Source of the DNA: Wenzhouxiangella sp. XN79A | Lineage (GTDB): Bacteria > Pseudomonadota > Gammaproteobacteria > Xanthomonadales > Wenzhouxiangellaceae | Direction of reading: 5' to 3' | DNA length: 33,519 bases | NCBI RefSeq assembly: GCF_012272825.1 | Contig: NZ_JAAWWS010000167.1 | Span: 68,682-102,200, forward strand | Shown here: one piece after another, positions 6,107-15,165 of the stretch | Layout: each line of letters begins with the position of its first letter | Position numbering within the stretch: the stretch's first letter is position 1 | Made by a program: the position numbers and the translations under genes | Notes under the pieces: model-generated | The model's input: only the letters and a program-made list of their open reading frames with translations | Database searches by the model: none | What the model was told of the DNA's origin: nothing

Positions 6107-8926
6107 TCAGGTGTCTGTGGCCCTCGTCCCCGGCTTGATCCTCTGATGCAGGAACGAAATCCCCACCAGCGCCAGCCCCAGGCCCATGAACGAGGCCACT
6201 CTTAGCAGGCCGTCCAGGTCGGAGAGGTCGATCAGGAAGATCTTCAGGATCACGACCGCGAGCATCGCCAGGCCACCGCGGTAGAGGTTCTGCCATTGGC
6301 GTACGCCGGCCAGCAGCATGGCGGCGACGGCCATGACCAGCCAGACGATCGAATAGGTGTACAGCTCGCCCGACGAGGTGCCGGTCTGGAGCGAGACGGT
6401 CCCTTGCCAGAGATGGCGGACCTGGAAGGAGACGAAGAGGAAGCTCGCGATCCCCACGAACAGCGCCGCGAGTTTTCTTGCGCGGCTTCCTGCGTGTCCG
6501 TAGTAGCGGGCATACAGCGCTCCGAACACGATCGGCAGGCCCAGTGCCAGCGTCAGCAGGTTGAATACCGGCTGTTCGCCGATGGCCGTGACCGCCCAGG
6601 GTTCGCTGTTCGCGAGGTTGATCAGGATGCCCAGGTAGTTCAGCAGCCCGAAGGCGAGCAACAAGATCGAATAGCCGTGATACCAGCGCGCCAGTTCACC
6701 GCTGATGCGTGCTCGGTAGTGGTAGACCAGGTTCAGGGCGCCGGCGAGGCCGATGTACAGGGTGGCCTCGGAGAAGCTGTAGTCGGCGAAGAACGCGCGG
6801 CCGTCGTGCAGCAGGTATCGGGCCTCGGCCCAGACGGTCAGCACGAACAGGTGCAGGCTGGCGACTTCGGTCCACTCGCGCAGCTTCGGGTAGCCGGCCA
6901 GCTGGCGGCTGGCCAGCCAGCACAGCAATGTCGAACCGCCGTAGGTCCAGAGCGGCCAGTGCCAGGTAGCGGGGTAGTCGACCAGCCAGGGGTTCGCGGT
7001 CAGGCGCACGACGACCAGCAGGACGACCAGTTTCAACAGCCAGCCGAGGGCGCGGACGTCGAAGCGCTGGATCAGCCAGGCCAGCGACAGCACCTGCGCG
7101 GCCAGGGCCAGGGTCAGGGTGGCGGCCTCGAAGGCAACGGCCACGGCAATCGCGTAGCCGAAGTGCCCGGCGATGAAGTGCCAGATGCCGATCCACTGCC
7201 CGTGGTGCTGGTCGGTGGTCTGCTTGTTGACGCGGTTCGAGGCGATGACGGCAATGGCCATCTGGACCGCGGCGACGCCGGCGAACAGCAGCGTCCAGTA
7301 GAGTGTGCTGGTGATCGGGCTGGCCGTCAGGTACGCGGTCAGGAGGCACAGCGTCGGCGTCATGGCCAGTAACGAGGCCCACCAGGCGCGTTGTCGGCCG
7401 TAGCGGTCGCCCCAGAACGCGGCCAGCAGGTAGAGGAGGCCCAGGCAGGCCAGCGAGAAGAGCAAGCCGGACGGATCCGTCAGCGGCTCGTTCAGCCCGC
7501 GCATGTCCACGAGTCGGCCGATGTCCGCGTTCGGGAACGATGCATACAGCACGCCGATGCAGGCCAGGCTGCCCAGCAGCAGCATCCAGACCAGGGCCAG
7601 TAGGCGCGGCTGGCCCAGGCTGACGAACAGCAGCAGGGCGGGCAGGGCGAGGAAGGTTGGCCAATGGCCCACCCAGCCGCTGTGCAGCACGGAAACGAGT
7701 TGCGCGCCCACGATGCCGAGGAGGGCGATGGGCAGGCCTTGTTCCCAGACCGCGGATGGGGGGTGGTCCTCGTCGGTCCCGTCGCGGGATGGGTCGTTGG
7801 AGCGGCCGCGCGCCGGACCCAGCAGCCAGACCTCCCCCGGGTGCGCCTGCGCCAGTCGCCAGTTGCCCGAACAGACCGCCATCAGCAGGTAGGCCAGTAC
7901 CGCGAGGTAGAGCCCGCGGAAGCCGTCGACCTGGGTGCCGGTCAGCGACAGGTACCACCAGCCCAGCGCACCGAGCACGGCGCCCCACCACAGCCAGCCG
8001 ATGCGCACCACTCGCGCCAGCAGCAGCACGGAGCCGGTGATGATCAGGGCGTAGACCAACGCGGCGAACAGCTTGCCGCTGCCCGTGGAGACCAGGATCG
8101 GCACGGCGTAGGCACCGAGCATGCCGATGATCGCCAGCAGCGGGCCGTGGGACACGGCCAGCCACATCGTGGCCAGGGCGACCAGGGCGAGCACGACGAA
8201 CACCAGCGTCGGGCTGAACATCTGGTAGGAATGCAGCGCGGCCAGCAGCGTCGCGAACAGCGTGATGCTGCCGCCGCCGGCCATGGCCGCCAGGGCAGGG
8301 TGGCTGCCGCTCTTCTTCAGCAGCCATGCGGCACCGGCATGGAGCGCAACGCCGGTGCCTAGCCCCAATGCAATGCGCGCGCCCGGCCCGAGCAGTCCCT
8401 GCTCGATGGCGTACCGGGCCAGGAAGATGCCGGCCAGCGCGATCGAGAGCCCGCCCAGCCAGGCCATCCAGTTGCGCTGCAGCGCGCGCAGGAACGGCCA
8501 GGGGTCGAAGACGAGCGAAGAGGTGGGCGGAGCCGGTGGTGCAGGGGCTGACGGACGGGTGCTCGAGGCCGCTGGATCGGTTTCGCGGGTGGGTTCGACC
8601 TTCGGCGATCGGGTGGTCGGCTGTTCCGTGTCCGCTGCCGTGCTGTCCGACGCCATCGTGGCCGGTCGCGCGGGTGCGGGTTCGGCCGGCCGGGACGGCG
8701 GGGGCGCGGCAGTTGGGGTTGCCCGTCGGAGCTCGGGCGGCTCAACCGGCTCGGCGTCGCCGTCTCGTTCCTTCGGCCGCTGCTGCGCCAGAAACGCCAC
8801 GCGGTCCTTGAGATCCTGAACCTCCCGCTTCAGCGCGTTCGTCCTGGCGAAGGCAACCAGGCCAAGGATGCCGCCCAGGACCAACAGCAGGCAGCCGAGC
8901 AGGAACAGCGCGACCACGGATTCCAT
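6107..8926 (-). CDS. DUF2339 domain-containing multi-spanning membrane protein
   Basis: This is a 939-residue protein. It opens with one membrane helix (about residues 3-26), a short coiled coil (LKREVQDLKDRVAFLAQQ, about 33-50) and a Pro/Ala/Thr-rich linker (about 55-145). More than twenty hydrophobic helices follow and run to the C-terminus, with short charged loops. This order matches the DUF2339 family, predicted inner-membrane proteins of unknown function common in proteobacteria. It is convergent with the FG-GAP gene (107 bp apart) and has no close co-directional partner. A weak hairpin at about 6022-6045 lies between the two stops. No transport motif was seen; the function remains unknown. 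Confidence 0.85.
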   Translation of the reverse strand: MESVVALFLLGCLLLVLGGILGLVAFARTNALKREVQDLKDRVAFLAQQRPKERDGDAEPVEPPELRRATPTAAPPPSRPAEPAPARPATMASDSTAADTEQPTTRSPKVEPTRETDPAASSTRPSAPAPPAPPTSSLVFDPWPFLRALQRNWMAWLGGLSIALAGIFLARYAIEQGLLGPGARIALGLGTGVALHAGAAWLLKKSGSHPALAAMAGGGSITLFATLLAALHSYQMFSPTLVFVVLALVALATMWLAVSHGPLLAIIGMLGAYAVPILVSTGSGKLFAALVYALIITGSVLLLARVVRIGWLWWGAVLGALGWWYLSLTGTQVDGFRGLYLAVLAYLLMAVCSGNWRLAQAHPGEVWLLGPARGRSNDPSRDGTDEDHPPSAVWEQGLPIALLGIVGAQLVSVLHSGWVGHWPTFLALPALLLFVSLGQPRLLALVWMLLLGSLACIGVLYASFPNADIGRLVDMRGLNEPLTDPSGLLFSLACLGLLYLLAAFWGDRYGRQRAWWASLLAMTPTLCLLTAYLTASPITSTLYWTLLFAGVAAVQMAIAVIASNRVNKQTTDQHHGQWIGIWHFIAGHFGYAIAVAVAFEAATLTLALAAQVLSLAWLIQRFDVRALGWLLKLVVLLVVVRLTANPWLVDYPATWHWPLWTYGGSTLLCWLASRQLAGYPKLREWTEVASLHLFVLTVWAEARYLLHDGRAFFADYSFSEATLYIGLAGALNLVYHYRARISGELARWYHGYSILLLAFGLLNYLGILINLANSEPWAVTAIGEQPVFNLLTLALGLPIVFGALYARYYGHAGSRARKLAALFVGIASFLFVSFQVRHLWQGTVSLQTGTSSGELYTYSIVWLVMAVAAMLLAGVRQWQNLYRGGLAMLAVVILKIFLIDLSDLDGLLRVASFMGLGLALVGISFLHQRIKPGTRATDT

Positions 8927-9071
8927 GCGGTGTCATTCCCCGAGATCAGGCTGAGACCATGGCCCAGGGCTCGAACCTTGTCAATCGGCCGGCGGGCGTC
9001 GATGCCGGCGAAAGCGTTGCGGTTCGGTACGGGCCGATTCGCCCACACTTGCCCTTGGTGATCAGTGGGCT

Positions 9072-9139
9072 GGGGTCACGTCTTGTTTCTTGCATCAGTT
9101 AAACAACCTGAACATGCAGGAACAAAGTGGACACCCACC
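9072..9139. repeat. Half REP-like hairpin plus TGGACACCCACC box
   Basis: Bases 9072-9094 match the left arm of the hairpins at 2001 and 3530 with one change (TCACG for TCAGG). The expected right arm is degenerate (TGCAGGAACAAAG from 9115). TGGACACCCACC at 9128-9139 is the box that also starts the IS3-like remnant at 3807. The fragment is thus a decayed relative of the insertions in the first 4 kb. Confidence 0.6.
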
Positions 9140-9215
9140 CTTCAAGAACCGGCGCGCGAACCGCGACGCGATCCTTCCCGTTTTCTGCGTGTTTATTCCG
9201 TCCCAGAAACGACAA

Positions 9216-9235
9216 CGCCACCCGATCGGATGGCG
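9216..9235 (-). terminator. Probable intrinsic terminator of the collagen-like operon
   Basis: Read on the minus strand, CGCCATCCGA and TCGGGTGGCG pair over 10 bp with one G-U, and are followed by TTGTCGTTTCTGG, a moderately T-rich tail. It lies 27 bp past the stop of the collagen-like gene, the expected place. Confidence 0.5.
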
Positions 9236-9261
9236 CTGAACGGTCTAGCGTCGGTGGTCCA

Positions 9262-10440
9262 TCAGTTGCGTTGGAATTCGACCGCCAACGGAATGCCCAA
9301 CGAGTATCCGGTCACCGCAGGATTGTTGGCCAGGAACGGTGCTGCCGGGTCGTTGCCGGTGTTGTTGTCGCAAACGCCGGTCTGGACGTTGAAGAAGGAT
9401 GCGTAGGCGAAGCTGCTGACGGTTGCAGCTGCATCCACATAGTAGATCGTGCCATCGGTCTGGAAGACTTCTCCCGGTCTGGCCGCCCGGGGGAAGTTGT
9501 CGGCGTAGGCGCGGACGGTGCCGGCGCAATTGGCGTTCTGATACAGCAGAAAGACAGGCTCGAGTTCGCCGTCGAGCTCCTCGAACAGGTAATTCTGGTT
9601 CGTGAGGAAGGCCAGTCCGTCACCGGTGAAACCCACGTAGGCGAGGTCCCTGCTCGGGTCGTCGATCGAAACGCCGTTGACCAGCACGTCGAATTTCATT
9701 CCTGGGCCCGCGGGCCCGGTCGGTCCGGTGGGGCCGGGAACACCCTGAGGGCCGGTGGGTCCCGTGGCGCCGGCGGCGCCGGTCGGACCGATCGGTCCGG
9801 GAAAGCCTTGCGGTCCGGTCGGGCCGGTCGCGCCGATCGGTCCTGGTGGGCCGGCGGGTCCCGGGGGACCGGCATCGCCCTGCGGCCCGGTCGGGCCGGG
9901 TGCACCGGTCGCGCCGATCGGTCCCGTCGCGCCGATCGGTCCCGTGGGTCCGGGAACGCCTTGTGCGCCGGTCGGGCCGGGTGCACCGGTGGCACCGATC
10001 GGTCCGGTCGGGCCGGTCGCACCCTGCGGTCCTGTCGCGCCGACGGGACCGATCGGTCCTTGCGGGCCCGTCGCGCCCGTTGCACCGATCGGGCCCGTGG
10101 GTCCGGTGGCGCCTGCCGGCCCGGAAGGGCCGGTGGCGCCCTGCGGTCCGGCGGGTCCCGTCGGACCGATGGCGGCGGTCGGTGTGCAGGGGCCGAGCGT
10201 CCCGGTGCCGGCTTCGAAGCAGAGCACGGTGGTCTGTTCCGTATCGCCGGAAATGCCCGGCAGCACCAGCGTGCCGTCGTCATTGACCTGCAGGTGGATG
10301 GCGTTGCCGGCCGCATCCTGCACTTCCACGGTGCCGCCCGGAGGTGCCTGGATCACGACGTTCTGGGCGGTGGCCGGCTGGGCCAGCAGGATGGTGCCGA
10401 TGGCGGCTGCCAGCGGCGTCAGTCGAATGATTCTGGACAT
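9262..10440 (-). CDS. Secreted collagen-like (Gly-X-Y) protein, Thr-rich type
   Basis: This is a 392-residue protein with a clear signal peptide ([20 protein letters not shown], cleavage after ATAQ at 26). A small N-terminal domain (27-90, two Cys) is followed by about 52 uninterrupted Gly-X-Y triplets (92-247, mostly GPT, GAT, GPI, GPQ) and a C-terminal globular domain (248-392) with Cys at two places. Bacterial collagen-like proteins trimerise through a globular domain and act as surface stalks or exopolymer components. The ATG at 10440 has AAGGAAG a few bases upstream. It lies 34 bp after the IPTL-CTERM-like gene on the same strand, probably in one operon. A fragment of its C-terminal coding region is duplicated at 1-165. 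Confidence 0.9.
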   Translation of the reverse strand: MSRIIRLTPLAAAIGTILLAQPATAQNVVIQAPPGGTVEVQDAAGNAIHLQVNDDGTLVLPGISGDTEQTTVLCFEAGTGTLGPCTPTAAIGPTGPAGPQGATGPSGPAGATGPTGPIGATGATGPQGPIGPVGATGPQGATGPTGPIGATGAPGPTGAQGVPGPTGPIGATGPIGATGAPGPTGPQGDAGPPGPAGPPGPIGATGPTGPQGFPGPIGPTGAAGATGPTGPQGVPGPTGPTGPAGPGMKFDVLVNGVSIDDPSRDLAYVGFTGDGLAFLTNQNYLFEELDGELEPVFLLYQNANCAGTVRAYADNFPRAARPGEVFQTDGTIYYVDAAATVSSFAYASFFNVQTGVCDNNTGNDPAAPFLANNPAVTGYSLGIPLAVEFQRN

Positions 10441-10474
10441 GGGTCTTCCTTAGCTTTTTTTGTTGTTCGATCGT

Positions 10475-11209
10475 TCAGAGGACGCGGGCACGACCGACGC
10501 GCGCGATGGCCACCATCATGAGCATCATGAGCAGCAGGCCCGGGATCGAGAGCGCGGGGATGGGCAGCGGGTCGAAGGAGCCGAAGCCGAACCAGCCCAC
10601 GGCATTGCCGCTGCCGCCCTGGTTGGTCCCATCGGGCGCCAGGGGCTCGCCCGTGGCATAGACATTGGAAACGCCGACGAAGTCGATGTTCTGACTGCCG
10701 CCGGCCTGCAATACCAATTCGGCGATCTGCGGCGGGTTGCTGCTCTCGATCTGTACCGGTTGTCCCGGGGCGCCGAGAATCGTCAGGGCATCGATCACTT
10801 GCTGGACCGATCCGCTCTGCAGCACGAAGCGCCCGCCGGCGGGACTGAGCAGGCTCAGGCCGAAGAAGATCGAGTCGCCGACCATCTGCGCGCTGCCGCC
10901 GACCGAGTCGAAGAGGGTGACCTGGCCGGTCTGGGCGATGAACGAACCATTGTTGATCCAATCGCCGAGCACGAGAAGCGATCCTGTCCCGCCGTCCAGG
11001 CCGCCGGTGATGACGACATTGCCGGCATCGGAAACATCGCCGTCCTGCAGGTTGAATTGGCCATCGACGATCAGGTCGCCGCCCGCAAGGTCGAGCAGGC
11101 CGTTGCCCAGCGAAATCGATCCCCCGCTGTCGATCGTGATCGAGGCAAACGTCGTTGTCGCGTGGCTGAGCAAGACGAGCAGGGTCAGCCTGACCAGAAC
11201 GGATCGCAC
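10475..11209 (-). CDS. Exported protein with IPTL-CTERM-like sorting tail
   Basis: A 244-residue protein starting with GTG at 11209: a signal peptide (VRSVLVRLTLLVLLSHATTT, then FAS) is followed by a Gly/Asp/Ser-rich region of regular short strands (ISLGNGLLDLAGGDLIVDGQ), like a right-handed beta-helix or autotransporter-type passenger. The C-terminus has PIPALSIPGLLLMMLMMVAI then an Arg-rich end (ARVGRARVL). That layout, an IPxLS motif, one hydrophobic helix and basic residues, matches IPTL-CTERM protein-sorting tails. Earlier in-frame starts would place a non-hydrophobic leader before the signal peptide and overlap the promoter; AAGGGG precedes the GTG. It is the first gene of the pair with the collagen-like gene. 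Confidence 0.75.
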   Translation of the reverse strand: MRSVLVRLTLLVLLSHATTTFASITIDSGGSISLGNGLLDLAGGDLIVDGQFNLQDGDVSDAGNVVITGGLDGGTGSLLVLGDWINNGSFIAQTGQVTLFDSVGGSAQMVGDSIFFGLSLLSPAGGRFVLQSGSVQQVIDALTILGAPGQPVQIESSNPPQIAELVLQAGGSQNIDFVGVSNVYATGEPLAPDGTNQGGSGNAVGWFGFGSFDPLPIPALSIPGLLLMMLMMVAIARVGRARVL

Positions 11210-11244
11210 GTGAATGCCCCTTGTAGGAAGAACACCAGGACGAC

Positions 11245-11274
11245 AGAATACTTCACCTCTGCTGCCCCTCACAA
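11245..11274 (-). promoter_or_regulatory. Candidate sigma-70 promoter of the IPTL/collagen operon
   Basis: On the minus strand TTGTGA (11274-11269) and TATTCT (11250-11245) are separated by 18 bp, close to the TTGACA/TATAAT consensus, and lie about 35 bp before the GTG start at 11209. This is a sequence match only. Confidence 0.45.
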
Positions 11275-11300
11275 GTTGATTCTCGGTGATCAGAGCACCC

Positions 11301-12416
11301 ATGCCCGAAATCTGCCTGGTGATGATCGTCCGCGACGAGGCGCATGTGATCGAGCGCTCCCTGCGCTCGGTGATGCCGCTGATCGGACGCTGGTGCATCG
11401 TCGATACGGGCTCTACGGACCGGACGCCTACGATCATCGAAGCCGCCCTGGCGGGTCTGCCCGGCGCGCTCCATCACCGGCCCTGGATCGACTTCGGCCA
11501 TAACCGCAGCGAGGCGATGCGCCTGGCGCGAGGCCAGGGGGACTGGCTGCTGCTGATCGATGCCGACGAGGAGCTGGTCATCGATCCGCCCTTCGTTCTT
11601 CCGGAGTCCGACGGTGTCGATGCCTGGCAGATTCTGCAGCGCCCCGGTAACACGGCCACCGAATTCCATCTGCCTCGTCTGCTGCGTGCCGACCGGCCCT
11701 GGCGCTTCGAAGGGGTGCTGCACGAATACCTGGCCTGCGATGTGCCGTTCCGGCAATCGACCCTCGAAGGGCTTTCCCAGATCGGCCATTTCGATAGCGC
11801 GCGCAATCGCCAGCCCCAACGCCAGAAGTATCTGAAGGATGCCGACGTGCTGAAGAAGGCCCTGGAGCGCGAGCCCGATCACTCGCGCTACCAGTTCTAC
11901 CTGGCGCAGAGCCTGCGCGACGCCGGCGAGATCGAAGCGGCCATCGATGCCTATCGTCGCCGTTCGGAGATGCAGGGTTGGGACGAAGAGCGATTCTGCG
12001 CCCTGCTCGAGCTGGCACGATTGCTCGAGCGGCAATCGGTTGCGCATGCATCCGCCGGGCATGCATCGGTCATCAGCGCCTACCTGGACGCCTGGAACGC
12101 TCGACCCACGCGGGCGGAGCCGCTGGTCGAACTGGCCCGGATCCATCGGCAGCGAGAAGAGCATGCATTGGCCCAACTCTATGCCGAGCGAGCCGCTGCT
12201 CTGCCGCGTCCAGCGGACCTTCTGTTCGTCGACGCCAGTGTCTATCGCTGGCGCGCGAAGGACGAGCTGTCCGTGGCCAGCTACTGGACCGGACAGGCCG
12301 GTCTCGCAGCCCGTCTCGCCCGCGAGCTGCTCGAGGGCGAGGCGCTGCCCGCCAGCGAGCGCGAACGAGTGGCTGCAAATCTTCGCTTCTTCGATGCGGA
12401 CGCTGGATCCGGTTGA
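11301..12416 (+). CDS. Glycosyltransferase family 2 with TPR-like tail
   Basis: This is a 371-residue cytoplasmic protein. Residues 1-95 have the GT-A signatures of family 2: CLVMIVRDEAHVIERSLRSV, the VDTGSTDRT nucleotide-sugar loop, and LLLIDADEEL with the DxD-like metal-binding acidic cluster. The C-terminal half is helical with TPR-like spacing (FYLAQSLRDAGEIEAAIDAY), as in the SunS-like/TPR glycosyltransferases that modify proteins or peptides. A GTG at 11286 would add five residues; the ATG at 11301 begins right at the GT motif. It is divergent from the IPTL/collagen operon and ends 38 bp from the convergent GIY-YIG gene. Acceptor and sugar cannot be told from the sequence. Confidence 0.85.
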   Translation: MPEICLVMIVRDEAHVIERSLRSVMPLIGRWCIVDTGSTDRTPTIIEAALAGLPGALHHRPWIDFGHNRSEAMRLARGQGDWLLLIDADEELVIDPPFVLPESDGVDAWQILQRPGNTATEFHLPRLLRADRPWRFEGVLHEYLACDVPFRQSTLEGLSQIGHFDSARNRQPQRQKYLKDADVLKKALEREPDHSRYQFYLAQSLRDAGEIEAAIDAYRRRSEMQGWDEERFCALLELARLLERQSVAHASAGHASVISAYLDAWNARPTRAEPLVELARIHRQREEHALAQLYAERAAALPRPADLLFVDASVYRWRAKDELSVASYWTGQAGLAARLARELLEGEALPASERERVAANLRFFDADAGSG

Positions 12417-12454
12417 ACGCCAGATTCAGCAACCCGTGAGCGGGAGGGTCGGGA

Positions 12455-12769
12455 TCAGCGCGTCAGCGCGATTCGCTCCAGCAGCTCGACAGCGGAAGGC
12501 GATCGTTCGCAGAGCGTCAGTTTTTCGGCCCGCGGCAGGCGCTTGAGCCGGTACTCGGCCTGGAGCGCCAATGACCGCCCGCCCACGGCTACGGCGTAGC
12601 GCAACTCCACGGATGTCGCGCCCCGTGTGAACCGTGCGGCCCGGGTGCGTCCGGCGCGGTGCTCGCGCAGGCGACGCTCCGGGTCGGTGGTCACGCCGGT
12701 GTAGAGGCGGCCGTCGCAGTCCAGAATGTAGATCCACCAGGATGGCCGGGTGGGTTCTTCGTTGTTCAT
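12455..12769 (-). CDS. GIY-YIG domain protein (YhbQ/UPF0213-like)
   Basis: A protein of 104 residues made of one GIY-YIG nuclease domain: WIYILDCDGRLYTGVTTDPE holds the YIL...YTG core, Arg34 follows in PERRLREH, and Glu72 (ALQAEYRLK) is the expected metal ligand. Single-domain proteins of this length belong to the YhbQ/UPF0213 group, whose members have been linked to DNA repair or turnover. The ATG at 12769 is chosen because the frame upstream (to 12838) lacks family similarity; AAAGAAGA precedes it. It faces the glycosyltransferase tail to tail and is divergent from the YcaO gene. Confidence 0.85.
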   Translation of the reverse strand: MNNEEPTRPSWWIYILDCDGRLYTGVTTDPERRLREHRAGRTRAARFTRGATSVELRYAVAVGGRSLALQAEYRLKRLPRAEKLTLCERSPSAVELLERIALTR

Positions 12770-12969
12770 TCTTCTTTGGATCGTCCCCAGGTCGGCTGCG
12801 TTCGGCTGCCGTGGGGTGGCCTCGGCAGGGTGTGACAAGCGGTATGACGCTTGCCTGACGAGTCGCCTCCGAGACGAGCTTCCCTGAAACCCGGATAATG
12901 GCGGGTTAGGAAAACGGCGGCGCGCTGTTCTTGCGCCATCCAGCCCATCCAGCCCAGGTCCCCACGTCC

Positions 12970-15165
12970 ATGGAAATCAAGGTCAATTTTCTCGACAACC
13001 TCCGACTCGAGGCGAAGTTCGACGATTTTACCGTCGTCACGGACCAGCCGATTCGCTACAAGGGCGACGGCTCGGCGCCGAGTCCCTTCGACTATTTCCT
13101 GGCGTCGTCGGCGCTGTGTGCGGGGTATTTCGTCCGGGTCTACTGCAAGGCCCGGGGGATTTCGACGGACAACATCCGGCTGGTGCAGAACAACATCGTT
13201 GATCCGGAAAACCGCTACAAGCAGGTCTTCAAGATCCAGATCGAGCTTCCCGAAGATCTCTCGGACAAGGACCGCGAAGGCATTCTGCGCTCCATCGACC
13301 GCTGCACGGTGAAGAAAGCGATCCAGGTCGGCCCGGACTTCGTGATCGAGCCGGTCGAGAGCCTGTCCGAGGACGCCCAGGCGCTGTTGATGCGCTCGGC
13401 GTTGAGCGAACAACAGACATTCATCGAGGGCAAGGACCTGCCCCTGGAGCAGACGATTGCCGACATGACGCGGACCCTGGCGGACCTGGGGATGAAGATC
13501 GAGGTCGCGTCCTGGCGCAATATCGTGCCCCACGTGTGGTCCCTGCACCTCCGCGATGCGGCCTCGCCGGTCTGCTTCACGAATGGAAAAGGCGTGACGA
13601 AGGAAGCGGCCCTGTGTTCCGCGCTCGGCGAGTTCATCGAGCGGCTGGGCTGCAACTTCTTCTACAACGACTGGTTCTTCGGCGTGGATATTGCCGACAG
13701 CGAGTTCGTCCACTATCCGAACGAGCAGTGGTTTCTGCCGGGGCCCGACGACGAGCTGCCGGCGGGCCTGCTGGACGCCCACTGCCGCACCATCTACGAC
13801 CCCGACGGCGAGCTGCAGGGCAGCCACCTGATCGACACCAACTCGGGCCGCGCCGACCGCGGCATCGTGGCGCTTCCGTTCGTGCGCCGGTCCGATAAGG
13901 AGGTGGTGTATTTCCCGTCGAACCTGCTCGAGAACCTGTTCCTGAGCAACGGGATGAGCGCCGGCAATACGCTCGCCGAGGCGCAGGTGCAGTGCCTGTC
14001 CGAGATCTTCGAGCGGGCCGTCAAGAAACAGATCATCGAAGAAGAGATCGCGCTTCCGGACGTGCCGGAACGCGTGCTGGCGAAGTATCCCGACATCGTC
14101 GAGGGCCTCCGGGCGCTGGAGGCCCAGGGCTTTCCGGTCCTGGTCAAGGATGCATCGCTCGGCGGGCAGTTCCCGGTGATGTGCGTGACGCTGATGAACC
14201 CGAAGACCGGTGGCGTGTTCGCCTCCTTCGGTGCGCATCCCAGTTTCCACATCGCGCTGGAGCGCAGCCTGACGGAGCTGCTGCAGGGGCGCAGCTTCGA
14301 GAACCTGAACGACGTGCCGCCGCCGACCTTCAATAGCCAGGCCGTGACCGAGCCCAACAACTTCGTCGAGCATTTCATCGACTCCACCGGCATCGTGTCC
14401 TGGCGCTTCTTCAGCGCCCGGGCCGACTACGAGTTCGTCGAATGGGACTTCTCCGGCAGCAACGAGGAAGAAGCCGCGCGCCTGTTCGGCATTCTCGAGG
14501 CGATGGGCAAGGAGATCTATGTCGCCGTTCAAGAAGACCTCGGCGCGCCCGTTTGCCGGATCCTGGTGCCGGGCTATTCCGAGGTCTACCCGGTCGAGGA
14601 CCTGGTCTGGGACAACACCAACGTGGCGCTGGACTATCGGGAAGACATTCTCGGCCTCCATTGCTTGAGCGACGAGCAACTGGCCGACCTGCTCGCGCGG
14701 CTCGAAGAAAGCCAGCTCGACAACTACATGCTGATCGCCACGCTGATCGGGATCGACTTCGACGAGAACACGGTCTGGGGCCAGCTGACGATCCTGGAAT
14801 TGAAATTGATGATCTCCCTGGCCCTGCAGCGGCACGAGGACGCGCTCGACCACGTCGAGATGTTCCTGCAGTACAACGACAACACCGCGCAGCGCAATCT
14901 GTTCTACCGGGCGGTGAGCGCCGTGCTGGAGATTGCCCTGGACGATGACCTCGAGCTGGACGACTACCTGCCCAACCTGAAACGCATGTACGGCGAGCCG
15001 GTGATGGACGATGTGGTGGGCCTGGTCGAGGGCTCGAAACGGTTCCACGGCCTGACGCGGACCAGCATGAACCTGGAGGGGCTGGAGAAGCACCAGCGCC
15101 TGCTCGAAAGCTACCGGAAACTGCACGCCTGGCGCGCGGCCCGCGCCGCTGCACAGGTTGGGTGA
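12970..15165 (+). CDS. ycaO: OsmC-YcaO fusion protein
   Basis: A 731-residue protein. Residues 1-130 form an OsmC/Ohr-type domain with both conserved cysteines (Cys50 in SSALCAGYF, Cys112 in DRCTVKKAI). From about residue 145 to the end it follows E. coli YcaO closely: VCFTNGKGVTKEAALCSALG and EFIERLGCNF carry the YcaO ATP-binding residues, ALERSLTELLQGR follows, and a helical TPR-like end closes it. E. coli YcaO has been linked to the RimO-dependent methylthiolation of ribosomal protein S12. The PxPxP tail of RiPP cyclodehydratases is absent, and no precursor peptide or partner gene is nearby, so a RiPP role is unlikely. The ATG at 12970 begins the OsmC domain; GATAAT at 12894-12899 may be a -10 box. 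Confidence 0.9.
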   Translation: MEIKVNFLDNLRLEAKFDDFTVVTDQPIRYKGDGSAPSPFDYFLASSALCAGYFVRVYCKARGISTDNIRLVQNNIVDPENRYKQVFKIQIELPEDLSDKDREGILRSIDRCTVKKAIQVGPDFVIEPVESLSEDAQALLMRSALSEQQTFIEGKDLPLEQTIADMTRTLADLGMKIEVASWRNIVPHVWSLHLRDAASPVCFTNGKGVTKEAALCSALGEFIERLGCNFFYNDWFFGVDIADSEFVHYPNEQWFLPGPDDELPAGLLDAHCRTIYDPDGELQGSHLIDTNSGRADRGIVALPFVRRSDKEVVYFPSNLLENLFLSNGMSAGNTLAEAQVQCLSEIFERAVKKQIIEEEIALPDVPERVLAKYPDIVEGLRALEAQGFPVLVKDASLGGQFPVMCVTLMNPKTGGVFASFGAHPSFHIALERSLTELLQGRSFENLNDVPPPTFNSQAVTEPNNFVEHFIDSTGIVSWRFFSARADYEFVEWDFSGSNEEEAARLFGILEAMGKEIYVAVQEDLGAPVCRILVPGYSEVYPVEDLVWDNTNVALDYREDILGLHCLSDEQLADLLARLEESQLDNYMLIATLIGIDFDENTVWGQLTILELKLMISLALQRHEDALDHVEMFLQYNDNTAQRNLFYRAVSAVLEIALDDDLELDDYLPNLKRMYGEPVMDDVVGLVEGSKRFHGLTRTSMNLEGLEKHQRLLESYRKLHAWRAARAAAQVG

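Larger units (their letters stand above)
8927..9261. other. Intergenic region with REP-like and IS-like scraps
   Basis: This spacer lies between the DUF2339 start and the end of the collagen-like gene, both on the minus strand. It contains a half REP-like unit, a TGGACACCCACC box and a probable terminator, described separately. No coding region is supported. Confidence 0.5.

Noticed and set aside
6296..7372. Gln/Gly-rich plus-strand frame opposite the DUF2339 gene
   Set aside because: Its composition is typical of antisense to membrane-helix codons; the minus-strand frame has clear helices and family order.
9755..10453. Plus-strand frame that also reads as Gly-X-Y repeats opposite the collagen-like gene
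   Set aside because: The reverse complement of GGN-CCN-rich DNA again yields Gly/Pro/Ala triplets; the signal peptide, ribosome-binding site and end domain support only the minus strand.
12970..15165. RiPP (azoline) biosynthesis cluster around YcaO
   Set aside because: The protein matches E. coli-type YcaO, lacks the PxPxP tail, and there is no precursor peptide, E1-like partner or dehydrogenase nearby.
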